Source: Aquarana catesbeiana (taxonomy: Eukaryota > Chordata > Amphibia > Anura > Ranidae). Taken from it: 64,000 nt of DNA. The DNA lies in the NCBI RefSeq assembly GCF_042186555.1, contig NC_133333.1:62360628-62424627 (forward strand). The letters are read 5' to 3'. Shown here piece after piece: positions 11,643-22,529 of the stretch (position 1 is its first letter; the number at the start of each line of letters is the position of its first letter). The notes under the pieces are model-generated. The model worked only from the letters and a program-made list of their open reading frames with translations, ran no database searches and was not told the origin of the DNA. The position numbers and the translations under genes were made by a program.

Positions 11643-13019
11643 ATGATGCCAGACCTACGCTTGCGTTCGCCTTTGCGCGAGAGCAGGGGGGGACAGGGGT
11701 TTTTTTTTTTGTTTGTTTTTTTTTTTAATTATTTTGCTTTTTTATTTTATTGTTAAACTGTTCCTTTCATTTATATTTTTTTTTTATAATTTTTATTGTT
11801 ATCTCAGGGAATGTAAATATCCCCTATGATAGCAATAGGTAGTGACAGGTACTCTTTTTTGAAAAAATTGAGGTCTATTAGACCCTAGATCTCTCCTCTG
11901 CCCTCAAAGCATCTGACCACACCAAGATCGGTGTGATGAAATGCTTTCCCAATTTCCCATTGGCACTGTTTATATTCAGCGAAATCTAAGTCATGAAATG
12001 CTCGTAGCTTCTGGTTTCTTAGGCCATAGAGATGATTGGAGCCATTCTGGTCTCTGGTCAGCAGGCAGAACCACCGGCTGCATTCTCAGGAGAGCCAGAG
12101 AAAACCATGGAAGACGGTGGGGGGGGGGGGGTGTCATTCCCTCCCACTGCTTGTAAAAGCAGTCTAGAGGCTAATTAGCCGTTAGGATTGCTTTTACATG
12201 AAAGCCAACCGCTGGCTAAAAAGAATGATATCAAGATGATACCTAAACACGCAGGCATCATTCTGGTATAACCACTCAAAGTCCAGCAAAATACCAGTAC
12301 GTTGCTGGTCCTTGTTGGGCACATACTGTAATCTTTTTTTTCATGCAGCCTGTGGGCTGAACAAAAAAAAAAAAAAAAAAAAAAAGAGATTGATCGGTGG
12401 GTATGCCCACCATTAGAATACCTCCCTTCATCCATCCACTTCTAATGATGGGCATACATACACCGTTTATATATGCCAAAGCATGGGGGCATAAGCCCCA
12501 AAAGGTAGGAGCAAATCGCTCCTCCGCCCCTGCTGCCCCCATGCTTCGGCATATATGCTCTTTTTTTTAACTGTGGTGGTGAAATCACCTCCTACAGCGC
12601 TGGAGTCAAGGCTTTATATCGTGGGAGCAAACGCTGTTGCTGTCAAGATAAATAAATCCGCGCTGCAGCTGAATGGCGTACCTGAAAACAAAAAAAGGTT
12701 AACAAGAAAACACAGTAAACAGTAAAGTATAAAAAAAATTACATACCTGAAAAGCAAAAAGGATAAAACATGATAACAATAAAACATTGGAGAATAGAAT
12801 ACAGTAAAAAAAGAGCAGAACAATTGAGAGAATAGAGAGAGAACAATAAAATGACAACTATTTTCGTTTTCTTTATTTTATATTTTTTTTTTTACACTTT
12901 TTTTGCAACTAACTTTTGTAACTGTAACCGGTTCCAGGTTCGGGTCTCTCAAAATGCGATGGCATCGTGGGAGACCCTGTGAAAGTGTGCCTAGTCTGTG
13001 CAATGCTGTACCCTACGCT

Positions 13020-14967
13020 AAAACTCCACTAGTGTATGGTAGTGTTAAAAACATTCACCAATGCAAAGACCAGGATTGTCAGGGCAGGAGGGACAATAAT
13101 AGCGGGTGTCACATCTATATCCACGCTTTCTACAGACACAACATTTTCTTTGGGGGGCTCGTTGGGTAGGGGTACGCGGGAGGACATAAGAAAAAATGCC
13201 TCTCATGCAGCCGGCTTACTGCATTTGGTTGGGGATGGTGAGGTGGAGCACCGTCTGGAAACAGAAAGGCTCTGACGATCTCTTCCTGGAATTTAAGGAA
13301 GGATCCAGTACGTCCTGAAGCTCTGTATAGCACGAGCTTTCAGCCAAGCCAATTGAAATAAATAAACAGACACTTTTTTTATACCAGCGTCTGGCCAACA
13401 ACTGGTCGTTGAGATCCACCCCTCCCATATTTTGGTTATATTCGTGGACACAGAGGGGTTTCTCCACAACACCAGTCGCCGTAGTAATTTGAACCGTCAT
13501 GTCTGCATGAAGGGAGGTAAGAACGAAAACATTCTTATTATCCCTCCACTTCATAGGGAGCAAGTTATTACACTTCAAGCAGGCTCTCTCCCCCAGCCTA
13601 ACATGGGAATCTACAAGCCGCTGGGGAAAGCCCCGGCGATTAGATCGCATGGTGCCACATGCTCCAATCTGATGATCAAAAAGGTGACTAAAAAGTGGCA
13701 CGCTCCTGTAATAATTGTCCGTACATAAGCGGTACCCCTTTCCGAATAAGGGTGACACCAAGTCCCACATAATCTTGCCAGCGCATCCTATGAAGTCAGG
13801 GCAGTTTGTCGGCTCTATGTGGCTATCTCTTCCCTCGTAAACCATAAAACTACATGTATAGCCTGTGGCCCTGTCACAGAGCTTATACATCTTGACCCCG
13901 TATCTGGCACGATTGTTGGGAAGGTACTGTTTGAATGACAAGCGGTCAGAAAACTTAATCAGGGACTCATCAACGCAGACAACTTGATGGGGAGTAAACA
14001 AGTCTGCAAAACGTTGGTTGAAGTGGTTTACAAGGGGCCGAATTTTGTAGAGCCGATCGTATCCAGGGTCTCCACGAGGACGACAGAGTTCATTGTTGTT
14101 GAAGTGCATGAACCGCAAAATCTGCTCATATCGTGCCCTGGCCATGGAAGCAGAGAACACGGGCATATGGTACATTGGTCAGTATGCCACTATGCCCATG
14201 TTGAGGGATAGGCCCAGAAAGGTCTTAAATTCAGAGACCGTAATTGGTCTCCAATCTCTGGCAAGGGAGGACTGGGGAATAGTGCCGATGTGTTGACCAG
14301 CGTACAGATTGCTTTTGTCCACAATAGATCTATAGAGATCTTCGGTGAAAAACAGCAAATAGAAATCAAGTGACGTAAAATCAACTGTTTCCACCTGAAT
14401 GTCAGGTTGGCCAGTGAATGGGGGAAGTACGGGTGCTGCAGAAGTGGTGGCTTCCCAATTAGGATTGGCGAATTCTGCAGGAAGGACACTATGGGCACGA
14501 CAGGCCTGTCTTTGTCTTCTTGGTGGCAGCGGGACACTACTTGTGCTTGCCACCTCACCAGCTTGAACTGCACTTATGGGATTCGCCACGTCACCACATG
14601 TTACTGCAGTGCTGGATATACGACCAGGGTGTACTAGGCCGCTGGTGCTTGTCAGTTCACCAGAAGGAATAGCGGCGCTAGTACTTCTCTGCTCCATATG
14701 AGAGCCCTGCGGTTCTTGCACCTCAACAGCAGAAGAAGATTGGGGTCTGGTACGCCTGACCTTGACAGGGACCACAACTCCGTCGTCAGAGCTATCTGTC
14801 ATGGAGCCGCTGCTGTCTACCAGTTCGTATTCTGAGCCTGAATCTGACAGATGAGTGACTTCCTCTTCACTATCTGTCATGCTCAGAAAAGTGTAGGCCT
14901 CTTCACTAGTGTACCTTCGACTTGCCATTTTGGGCTCTAAATTTAGTGGTACACTAGTGAGACTCAC
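13020..14967 (-). pseudogene. piggyBac transposase, near-complete with one stop and one frameshift
   Basis: PiggyBac transposases excise and insert elements at TTAA sites with a DDD catalytic triad. The frame opens at 14967; a second methionine at 14928 (MASRRYTSEEAY) may be the true start. An acidic, serine-rich N-terminus leads into the catalytic core. One in-frame TGA at about 14179-14181 splits the frame; it resumes at 14175. All three catalytic aspartates are visible: VDESLIKF (about 13970), LCTDNYYRS (about 13718) and MGGVDLNDQ (about 13412). Near 13330-13345 the frame shifts. The true C-terminus continues in another frame through 13130-13333 and on to a cysteine-rich zinc-binding tail at about 13030-13110 (YCPSCPDNPGLCIGECF). 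It looks like a PGBD4-type transposase rather than a domesticated gene, because the matching TTAA ends are present. Confidence 0.9.
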
Positions 14968-16205
14968 AGGTAAAAAAAAGCTCCTAGACTGTTAGCGACT
15001 GTATCAAAACGCTACCAAAAAAAACTGTTAGCAATCGCAGGGATCAGGCCTGACTCTGTGAATGCTGCAGTTATGTGTTTAGTGTATTGTAAGTGACAGT
15101 GATCGATCAATACTGCACTTGGGTGGGCTGGGCTGGGCGGAGGGGCAAAACACAGGTGCTAGCAGGTATCTGGGCTGATCCCGCTAACACTGCGTTTTTG
15201 GGGACCCTAAACTGCTGGGGACGCTAGTATAGATCTAAACAGATCAGATATTGATCCGTTTTATACTATACCACTAAGGGAGGTGTATGCTGCGTGCGTG
15301 AGTGTTAGCGGTACTGGCACTAACCTGACGCTGCCTGGGGCGACGCAGACCCTAAAACTTAACTTATATCACCACCGGGCAATCAGGGGGTTAAACCTTT
15401 ATTAGGTAATAAACGGCGGGTGCCCTGAAACTATAAAAAAGAACTAACCAGTGTCACCCGTAACAGTTATACGGTGATCACTGGTGAAAGGGTTAACTAG
15501 GGGGCAATCAGGGGGTTAAAACCTTTACTAGGTAGTATATGGGGGTCCCTGACACTATAAAAAGCTGACGGCGAACCTAAATACTTACCTCCCTAACTAG
15601 CGCCACCTGTGACACTAATACAGCGATCAAAAAAATGATCGCTTAGTGACACTGGCGACGGGGGTGATCACGGGGTTAAACCTTTATAAGGGGGGTTAGG
15701 GGGCTACCCTAGACCTAAAGGGGCCTAACACTAACTGCCCTACCACTTATAACTGTCACAAATGACACCAATGCAATAATCAGAAAAAAAAAACTGCTAT
15801 TGGTGTCACTGTGACAGGGGGTGCAGGGGGGTGTTCGGGGGGTGACTGGGGGGTGAAATGTGCGCCTGAGTGTTCTACTATAAGTGTTGTGTTGGTGCAG
15901 ACTTACTTGATATCTTCTCTCCTCGGAAGGAGAAACGAAAAGGCTTCACGAGGAGCGATGACATCACTTCCTCTGCCGCTGATTACATTGCAGAGGAAGC
16001 ATTTCATTCGTCAGGAGCGATCGCGAGGGGATGGCCACGAATAGATGGCCTCCCCCTCAACACGGATCACTCCTGTAACAAAGCCGACCGCCGCAGGCAC
16101 CGGGGGGGTCGGACCCCCCGCCCACGGGCAGGCAGGGGCGTACAGGTAAGCCCTTATGCCTGCCCGTGCCATTCTCCCGACGTACATCGGTCGGCAAGTG
16201 GTTAA

Positions 16206-16814
16206 GGAAAAGTACTCCAGGGATTTCACTTCCACAAGAGACACAGCAGAAGCCTTACAATACAGCCTACTTACTACTCCAAGTGTTTTCTCAATCACTG
16301 CCCACAATATGGAAGTCTGGCATGCAATAAGCCAGGTGTGCCCCGCTGTGGCATCTTTGACACGTGCTAAAGGAAGGGGGCTGTGCAGTGCATATATAAA
16401 TCTGGGCGTTGGGTACAAATGCTGGTAATGGTCGCTGCAATGGCCATAAGAATCTGGTTCTCCTCTGGAAGCTGGGTTCAGTATATGCAGGGGAAGAGAA
16501 AATAGATGGGGCTGTGCTCTTTGCTAACTTAGTGTCAAACCTCCTAGTGGAGCAGCTTTAGTAAAAGATTAAAAGCTTGGTGGTCCTCTACACCAAAATC
16601 CTCATCAGTCAAAAATAAAATGATGTGGTATATGTCTATGTCTAACGAAAAACTTGCTGCAGTTCAGGTCCCCTTGGATTATATCTCTTTCCTCTGAACT
16701 TTGATAGAGCCCCATTACATTTATGATGTTCTAATACATGTACACATTGAGCCTTCTCATCCTGGTAGTTCTCTCTTACTTCCCCCTCCCTTTTTTTTAT
16801 TTCTACTTTTGTTC
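16206..16814. other. no gene recognised
   Basis: Only short open frames without motifs. No terminal repeats were recognised. Confidence 0.4.
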
Positions 16815-16818
16815 TTAA

Positions 16819-17454
16819 AGTGTTACTAAACCCACAACAGTAAAATCAGTCTGTATATTTAACATGCTTGTTATACTCGCTGAGGAAACCTAAGGGGTTA
16901 ATCCTCAGCAATGTGTAAAAAGGCTGTTTGATCCTGTTTTCTCTGATCCTCCCCTTCTTCCACAGTCCCCAATCCATCTAATGATAGAACAGAGCATTGG
17001 AGTTACTCTGCACATGCTCAGTTTGGTGTGTATTGCTACAGATTTTTTTTTTCTTGGGAGGGTGCATGTGATCAGCACAGGGCCAACAAGCACTGTCCAG
17101 ACCAGTGTTTCTCAACTCCAGTCCTCAAGGCGCCCTAACAGGTCATGTTTGCAGGATTTCCCTCCGATGAAACGGCTGTGGTAATTACTAAGGCAGTGAA
17201 ACTGATCAAATCGCTTGTGCAAAATCATGGTAAGCCTGAAAACATGACCTGTTGGGGCGCCTTGAGGACTGGAGTTAAGAAACACTGGTCCAGACAGAGG
17301 GTCAGGGTTACTGCAGCCTCATAGGACAGTCAGGAGTAGAATGAAAACCCCTCCTACACGCTTTAACTAGACACTCATAGATGCCAAGTTTCATATTCTG
17401 AGTACTGCGGGAGTCCAGATATAATAAATACAGGGTCCTGGGTTTAGTAACACT
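16819..17454. mobile_element. TTAA-flanked MITE
   Basis: A perfect 16-bp terminal inverted repeat, agtgttactaaaccca at the left and its inverse at 17439-17454, is flanked by TTAA at 16815-16818 and 17455-17458. The element has no coding capacity. The TTAA target duplication suggests mobilisation by a piggyBac or Kolobok transposase. A second MITE (17103-17287) is inserted in it. Confidence 0.88.
17103..17287. mobile_element. hAT-type MITE with perfect 8-bp target duplication
   Basis: The ends are inverted copies: cagtgtttctcaactccagt to the left and its near-perfect inverse to the right, continuing through 'cctcaaggcgcc'. The 8-bp sequence gtccagac occurs directly on both sides, at 17095-17102 and 17288-17295. 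An 8-bp duplication and CAG-type ends are typical of the hAT superfamily. The element is 185 bp and non-coding. Confidence 0.93.
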
Positions 17455-17534
17455 TTAATACAAATATTTTTATCATACTAATTATTATTTTTATGAATGT
17501 TAATTTATTTCCTTGTACTTTACCTTTCATATGA

Positions 17535-18571
17535 CAGGGCTGGCCTTATCATAGGGCCCAGTGGGACCATGGGTACTGAGCGGCACTTTCAGGGGGGGGG
17601 GCAGCAAACTGTCGCCCCCCCAGCCAGCCTGTTCCACTGCCTATCCCACTGTGAGGGAGCCCCACTGCCGTTTGTGGTGACAGGTGCGGGCAGGCAGAAC
17701 ATTCACTGCCCGGGGGGGGGGGGGGGGGGGAGCAGTCAGCCGGCGCATCTGGTGGCAGGTTACATGGCAAGTAACAATTTGCAACGTGTGGCAGGTGACT
17801 GTCCTCTTTATACGCCTATGCATGTAAACAACCATGACAGGTCCTCTTTATACTCCTTTATACATGTATAGAGACATGACAGGTCCTCTTTATATTCCTA
17901 CATACATGTATTGAGCCATGACACGTCATTTTACACTCCTATACACACGTATAGAGCCGCGACAGGTCCTTTTATACTCCTATAAATGTATAGAGCCATG
18001 ACCGGTCCTTTTTATACTTCTATATACATGTATAGAGCCATGACAGAACCTCTTTATATTCCTTTACATGTATAGAGCCATGATAGGTTCTCTTTCTCTC
18101 TCTATATACATGTATAGAGCCATGACAGGCCCTCTTTATACTCCTATATACATGCATAGAGCCATGACAGGTCCTCTTTATTCTCCTATACATGTAAACA
18201 ACCATGACAGGTCCTCTTTATACTCCTATATACATGTATAGAGCCATGACAGGTCCTTTTTATATTCCTTTACATGTATAAAGCCATGACAGGTTCTCTT
18301 TCCCCCCCCTATATACACATATAGAGCCATGACAGGTCCTCTTTATACATGTATAGAGCCATGACAGGTCCTCTTTATACTCCTATATAGAGCCATGACA
18401 GGTCCTCTTTATACTGCTATACATGTAGACCGCCATGATCAGTCCCCTTTAGCTATCATGATATAAAATAATGAATGTTGGGGCCTTTTGGTGGGTGTGA
18501 TTGTTTTTTTTTTTTATTTGGGTAGGCAACATTTCATTCTTGGTCCCATTCTTTGTCTTGGGCCGGCCCTG
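17535..18571. mobile_element. short-TIR element carrying a minisatellite
   Basis: The left end cagggctggcc and the right end ggccggccctg are inverted copies with one mismatch. The 6-bp atatga flanks the element directly at 17529-17534 and 18572-18577. No transposase is present. The interior is largely the tandem array in the next entry. The superfamily is uncertain (hAT-like or PIF/ISL2EU-like). Confidence 0.65.
17800..18440. repeat. ~42-bp minisatellite array
   Basis: About 13-15 copies of a unit built from 'gccatgacaggtcctcttta', a 'tactcctatatacatgtata' segment and 'gag'. Unit lengths vary from about 30 to 48 bp through small deletions. The open frames over it are a by-product of the repeat. 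Confidence 0.93.
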
Positions 18572-18659
18572 ATATGACATGTATACAATGTTGTCATTTT
18601 ATGCCCCGCAATAACTGCTGGGAGAAAACTAGAGTTAGACTTACCAGTGACTCTGTTTC

Positions 18660-18765
18660 TAAGAGTCATCCAGGAGAGCACTAGAGATAGGCTCCACCTC
18701 TGGAGGCAGGAAATGCAACATTCAGATCTTTAAAGCGTGGCTTCCGTCCCTCCTTCCCAGTCTTT
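18660..18765. repeat. DIRS-2 left inverted terminal repeat
   Basis: The segment with 'gcactagagataggctccac', 'ctctggaggcagg' and 'ttccgtccct' is matched in reverse at about 24515-24605 ('gcctccggaggtggagccca' and 'ctctagtgct'). A shorter related stretch, 'ccaggacagcactagagagg', recurs near 18915-18935 inside the element. Confidence 0.85.
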
Positions 18766-19030
18766 AACTGAGAACTTCCCCAGAACGACTTCTGAAACAA
18801 CAAAAACACTCGTCCAAAGTTATAACAGCATACAGGGAGGGAATCCCTGCTGCTGTCCTGGACGGCTCCTAGAAACAGAGCTAAGTCTAACTCTAGTTTT
18901 CTCTAGTCGTCTCTCCAGGACAGCACTAGAGAGGATCAACGAGAACTTACCAGATTGGGGGGGGGGGGGGGCTACCGCCTGGAGGACTTTTCTCCCACAC
19001 GCTTAGTGTTGCGCTGAGATAAGGTCCAAT

Positions 19031-20111
19031 CTATAATGCTTCATGAAAGTCGAGTAGTTTGACCATGTTGCTGCTCGACAGATTTGCTTTGGTGTTGCTC
19101 CAGCTCGCTCCGCTCAAGAAGCTGATGATGCCCGTGCCAAGGGGGAAAAAGGACATTCCTTTTTTAAATCTTGTAAGCTTCCACAATAGCTTGTTTAATC
19201 CACCTTGTGACTGTGCCTTTCGAAGCTTGGAACCCCACTTTTTTTCCCGAATGCAAAATAAATAGAGCATTTGATTCTCTAATGCTTTTCGACAATTCCA
19301 GATACGGTAAGACACAGGCTCTCACATCCAGTTGGTGGAATTCTGTTTCCTTTGGATTGGTTGGGGACCCACAGAGAGAAGGTAAAACAATTTCCTGAGT
19401 CCTGTGGAATTTTGACACTACTTTAGGCAAAAAACCTGGGTCTGTACGTAATACCAGCCTGTCTTCAAAAATTTGCAGGAAAGGCTCCTTAATGGAAAGT
19501 GTCTGCAGTTCGCTAATGTGTCTAGCTGTGGATATGGCCACTAAAGAGAGTTTTGAGCACAACCCATTTTAAGGACAGCTCTTCCCTTTGCGACTATTTA
19601 GTCCAACCTTGCAATACTGTCGACAGGTCCCATTTTGGCAGAATTTTGAATGGAAAGGGTCTAATCCTAGCTAACCCTTTAAAGAACCTGCTAACTAGCG
19701 GTTCTAATGCCAAGGGTTGCTCCAAAAAATACCGACAGAGCCGACACCTGCACTTTTAATGTGCTAATGGCCAGTCCTTGATCCGCACAGTCTTGTAAAA
19801 ACTCCAAGACGGCTGGGATACCTGCAGACACCTTCTTGGTATCTAACCATGAACAGGAAACTTTTCAAACATTTTACATAAATTGCTTGGGTTACCTTCT
19901 TTCTACTAGAAAGAAGTGTGTTTACCACACTGTCCGAGAGCCCCTTAGACTTCAGGAGAATTTCTTCAGACACCAAGCTGACAATTTTAGGGTCTGTATT
20001 TTTGCTAATAGAACTGGGCCCTGGAACAGAAGATCCTTCCTCTCGGGCAGCATGAGGGGAGGCTCCTCTGTCAGGCGTAACAGCTTGGAAAACCACGGCC
20101 TCTTCGGCCAA
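19031..20111 (-). pseudogene. DIRS-2 tyrosine recombinase, broken
   Basis: This enzyme would join the circular DNA copy of the element to the genome. The segment 19164-19562 holds LVAISTARHISEL, the box that normally carries the first catalytic arginine; here ARR has become ARH next to it. It is followed by FLPKVVSKFH and a KGTVTRWIKQAIVEAY segment just before the region where HxxR and tyrosine should lie. The N-terminal part is at 19764-20111. Frame changes separate the parts and the catalytic C-terminus is degraded toward 19031. Confidence 0.8.
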
Positions 20112-20157
20112 TATGGGACCACTAGGATCATCGTGGTGCGCTCTTGAACAAACTTCC

Positions 20158-21298
20158 TTAAGACCAGAGGAATAAGTTTGAACGGGGGAAGGCGTAACAA
20201 ATGGGAAATGCCCACCTCTGGGCCAAGGCGTCTATCCCCTTGGCCCCTACTTCTCTTTCCAGCGAGAAGTACACTGGAACCTTGGCATTTGATTTGTTGG
20301 CAAACAAATCCACCCCTGTAAGGCCCCATTTCTCTACTATTAGCTGCAAGATTTCCCTGTTTAGGGACCATTCTGACTCGTACACTTGGTGTTGGCTCAG
20401 AAAGTCCGCCGGGTGATTGTCCACTCCCTTTAGATGGACTGCAGATATTGACTTTAGGTTCCTCTAGACCCAAGAAAATATGGCGCTCGTTAGTCTGATT
20501 AAGGATGGACACCTTTTTCCCCCTTGTTTGTTTAAATAAGAGGATGCTACCACACTGTCCGAGAGGACTTGTACGTGGTGACTTTTCAGCTCTCTGGCAA
20601 ATGGCCTTAGCACTTCCCAGATCGCTTGCAACTCCCTCCAGTTGGCTGATTTTTGGGACTGTGCTTTCTCCTAGCGCTCTTGGGCTACTTGACCCCCAGC
20701 CCCAAGCACTGGCTTTCGTGGTGATGCGGACGGACACAGGAAGAGACCATAATAGACCCTGCACAAGGTTCTCTTTGTCCCTCCGCCACCACAGAGACCT
20801 CTTGGTCTTTGGAGATAGGCGGAAGGTCGTGTTCAGCGATTCCTGTGTTCCATCCCAGCTGTTCAGGATATTAGCCTGGAGACACCTGAAATGGGCCCTT
20901 GCCCATGGTACTGCAGGGATTGTTGCTGCCCGGAAACCTAGACCCGACATAGCTGAACGGATGGAACCTGCCAGATTGTTCTGAAAAAAGGCTGCTGTCG
21001 CCTTCACCTTTTCTACATTCTCCTCTGTGAGATAGATCTTCTGCATCATTGAGGTCACCAAGAACCCTAAGTACTGTAAGACCTGTGTCGGGGTTAGGTT
21101 CGACTTCTTCCTGTTTATCAACCACCCCAGCTTTTCCATAAAGGAAATGGCCACCCGCAGATCTCCTTGTAATTGGAGCGCGGAGGGTGCAAAAAATAAA
21201 AGGTCGTCTAAGTATGGGATGACCGATATCCCTTTCAGTCTCGGGGGGCCAGTGCCTCCGCCAGAATTTTCATAAAAATCCTGGGGGATGTGGGCCAC
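20158..21298 (-). pseudogene. DIRS-2 reverse transcriptase C-terminal half, RNase H and following domain
   Basis: The segment begins beside the L1-tail insert. VIPYLDDLLFF at about 21203-21214 is the YxDD catalytic box of the reverse transcriptase, intact at the aspartates. LQYLGFLV follows as the usual downstream motif. In another frame, 20158-20424 starts with NHPADFLSQHQVYESEW, the end of the RNase H domain. It continues with VDLFANKSNAKVPVYFS and a YAFPR motif, the region where DIRS elements carry their methyltransferase-like domain. At least one frameshift (about 20430-20700) separates the parts. Confidence 0.82.
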
Positions 21299-21978
21299 AC
21301 ATATAGCGGGGTTCCTCTTTGACCTTGGAATGGAGGACCCAGGGCACTCACCTTACTGACGCCATGGCCAAGCCCTCCTTTTCTCCAGCCTTCCGTGAAA
21401 ACCATTCTTTCCTATCCTTATATCATTCGCCAGCTTCCCTCACCCGTTTTAAAACCTCTCTTCTTCCTCTTTCTTCCCATTTTCAACCTCTTGCTGCACT
21501 CAGTGCAGGCATGAACCCACACAGGCCATCACTCTGCATGGTCTCGGCTAGGGTTCACCTTGTTATTCCTACGAGTTAGCTCAGATGAGCTAAGGTGGGA
21601 AGGAGTTCACTTTTCTCACCTGGGCTCACAGTTCAAATGGTTTAGAAGCCCTTAGTACTATGGGTCCAGAGCTTATAATTATAAGTTCTTTACTCTTTGA
21701 CCGCACCCTTGCTATTTTTGATGCACTAAATGATTCAGAAACCTCAGGCAGACTAACCTGGCTTCCTCTCGCACAGTCTGATCCCATACGGGGTGCGGGA
21801 GGTAAAAGGGGTGGAGGCGGTTCCACAAATCTTCAAGGATGTGTGTAATATATTGTTGCCTTATATTGATCATTCTCTTTTGTATACAAACTAGTTTTGG
21901 ACTTTGATGTTTGTCCAGTCTTGTATTTTTGAAAATTTTCAATAAAAACAATTTTCAAAGGAAAAAAAAAAATAAAAT
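21291..21978 (+). mobile_element. 5'-truncated polyadenylated insert, probably an L1 3' end
   Basis: The 14-bp aatcctgggggatg flanks it on both sides (21277-21290 and 21979-21992). It ends with an AATAAA-containing A/T-rich segment and an A-rich tail at about 21960-21978. Duplication plus A-tail is the hallmark of insertion by L1 machinery. No coding region was recognised, so it could be an L1 3' untranslated region or another RNA copied in trans. It splits the DIRS-2 reverse transcriptase. Confidence 0.82.
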
Positions 21979-21992
21979 AATCCTGGGGGATG

Positions 21993-22529
21993 AGGACAGA
22001 CTGAATGGCAGGGCCCTGAAATGTAAAAGTCGGACCTGCTTTCCACACTTCATTGCTACCCTCAAAAATGTTTGAAATTCTTCGTGGATCGGGATGTGTA
22101 AACAGGCGTCCATCAGATCGAGGGAGGCCATGAAGCAATCTGGGGGAAGAATTGACCGTAAAGATTGTTTCCATCCGAAATTTCTTGTAGGTCGCCCATT
22201 TGTTTAGTGGCTTCAAATTCAATATTAGGCGGAATTTGACCGACGGTTTCCTTACTATGAAAACGTGAGAGTAGAAACCGTGGTTTATTTTTCACTGTGG
22301 CACTGGAATAAGAACCCACTGGACTACCAAGTCGCCAATTTGTGACAACAAGGCTGTTGTCGTCTGAGGATCCCTGGGAGGCATGGTTACGAATGTCCTT
22401 GCGGGTGGAGTGCCCTTGAACTGGATTCGATAGCCTTCCCTGATTATCCTCAGTATAAATGCATTTGGGGTAGTCTTTTGCCATTGTGGGAGGAACTACC
22501 CCAATCTCCCTCCCACGGGACCAAGTCAC
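21993..22529 (-). pseudogene. DIRS-2 reverse transcriptase N-terminal half
   Basis: Minus-strand frames here contain FHSKETVGQIPPNIEFEATK and MNLKPLNKWATYKKFRMET in different frames. The latter fits the 'LKPLN..I....F.ME' motif at the start of DIRS reverse transcriptases. The gene continued into 21290 and below before the L1-tail insertion. Frameshifts are present, near 22200 among others. Confidence 0.75.

Larger units (their letters stand above)
7792..16201 (-). mobile_element. piggyBac-type DNA transposon, interrupted by a LINE
   Basis: The ends are ccacttg (7792) and caagtgg (to 16201), flanked by CTAA at 7788-7791 and TTAA at 16202-16205. TTAA is the target site of piggyBac transposons; the left one carries one change. 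A piggyBac transposase gene is read on the minus strand inside. Without the 3.4-kb CR1-like insert (8287-11642) the element is about 5 kb. The long stretch 11648-13000 is A/T-rich non-coding element sequence with a GC-rich hairpin at about 12465-12560 (catatatgccaaagcatggg and its inverse). The 5' leader is 14968-16201. Confidence 0.8.

Noticed and set aside
13216..14967. Possibility that the piggyBac gene is a domesticated host gene
   Set aside because: It has an internal stop and a frameshift and sits between matching TTAA-flanked ends, as expected for a transposon copy.
17497..17871. 124-codon plus-strand frame with a glycine run
   Set aside because: It crosses a transposon end and a G-run and enters the minisatellite; no protein evidence.
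18020..18205. Repetitive 61-codon minus-strand frame
   Set aside because: Translation of the minisatellite only.
17800..18440. Regular repeats resembling a CRISPR array
   Set aside because: Units are contiguous and variable in length with no unique spacers, and the setting is a vertebrate transposon. It is a minisatellite.
20505..20984. 159-codon plus-strand frame in DIRS-2
   Set aside because: It lies opposite the RNase H region and has no motif; shadow frame.
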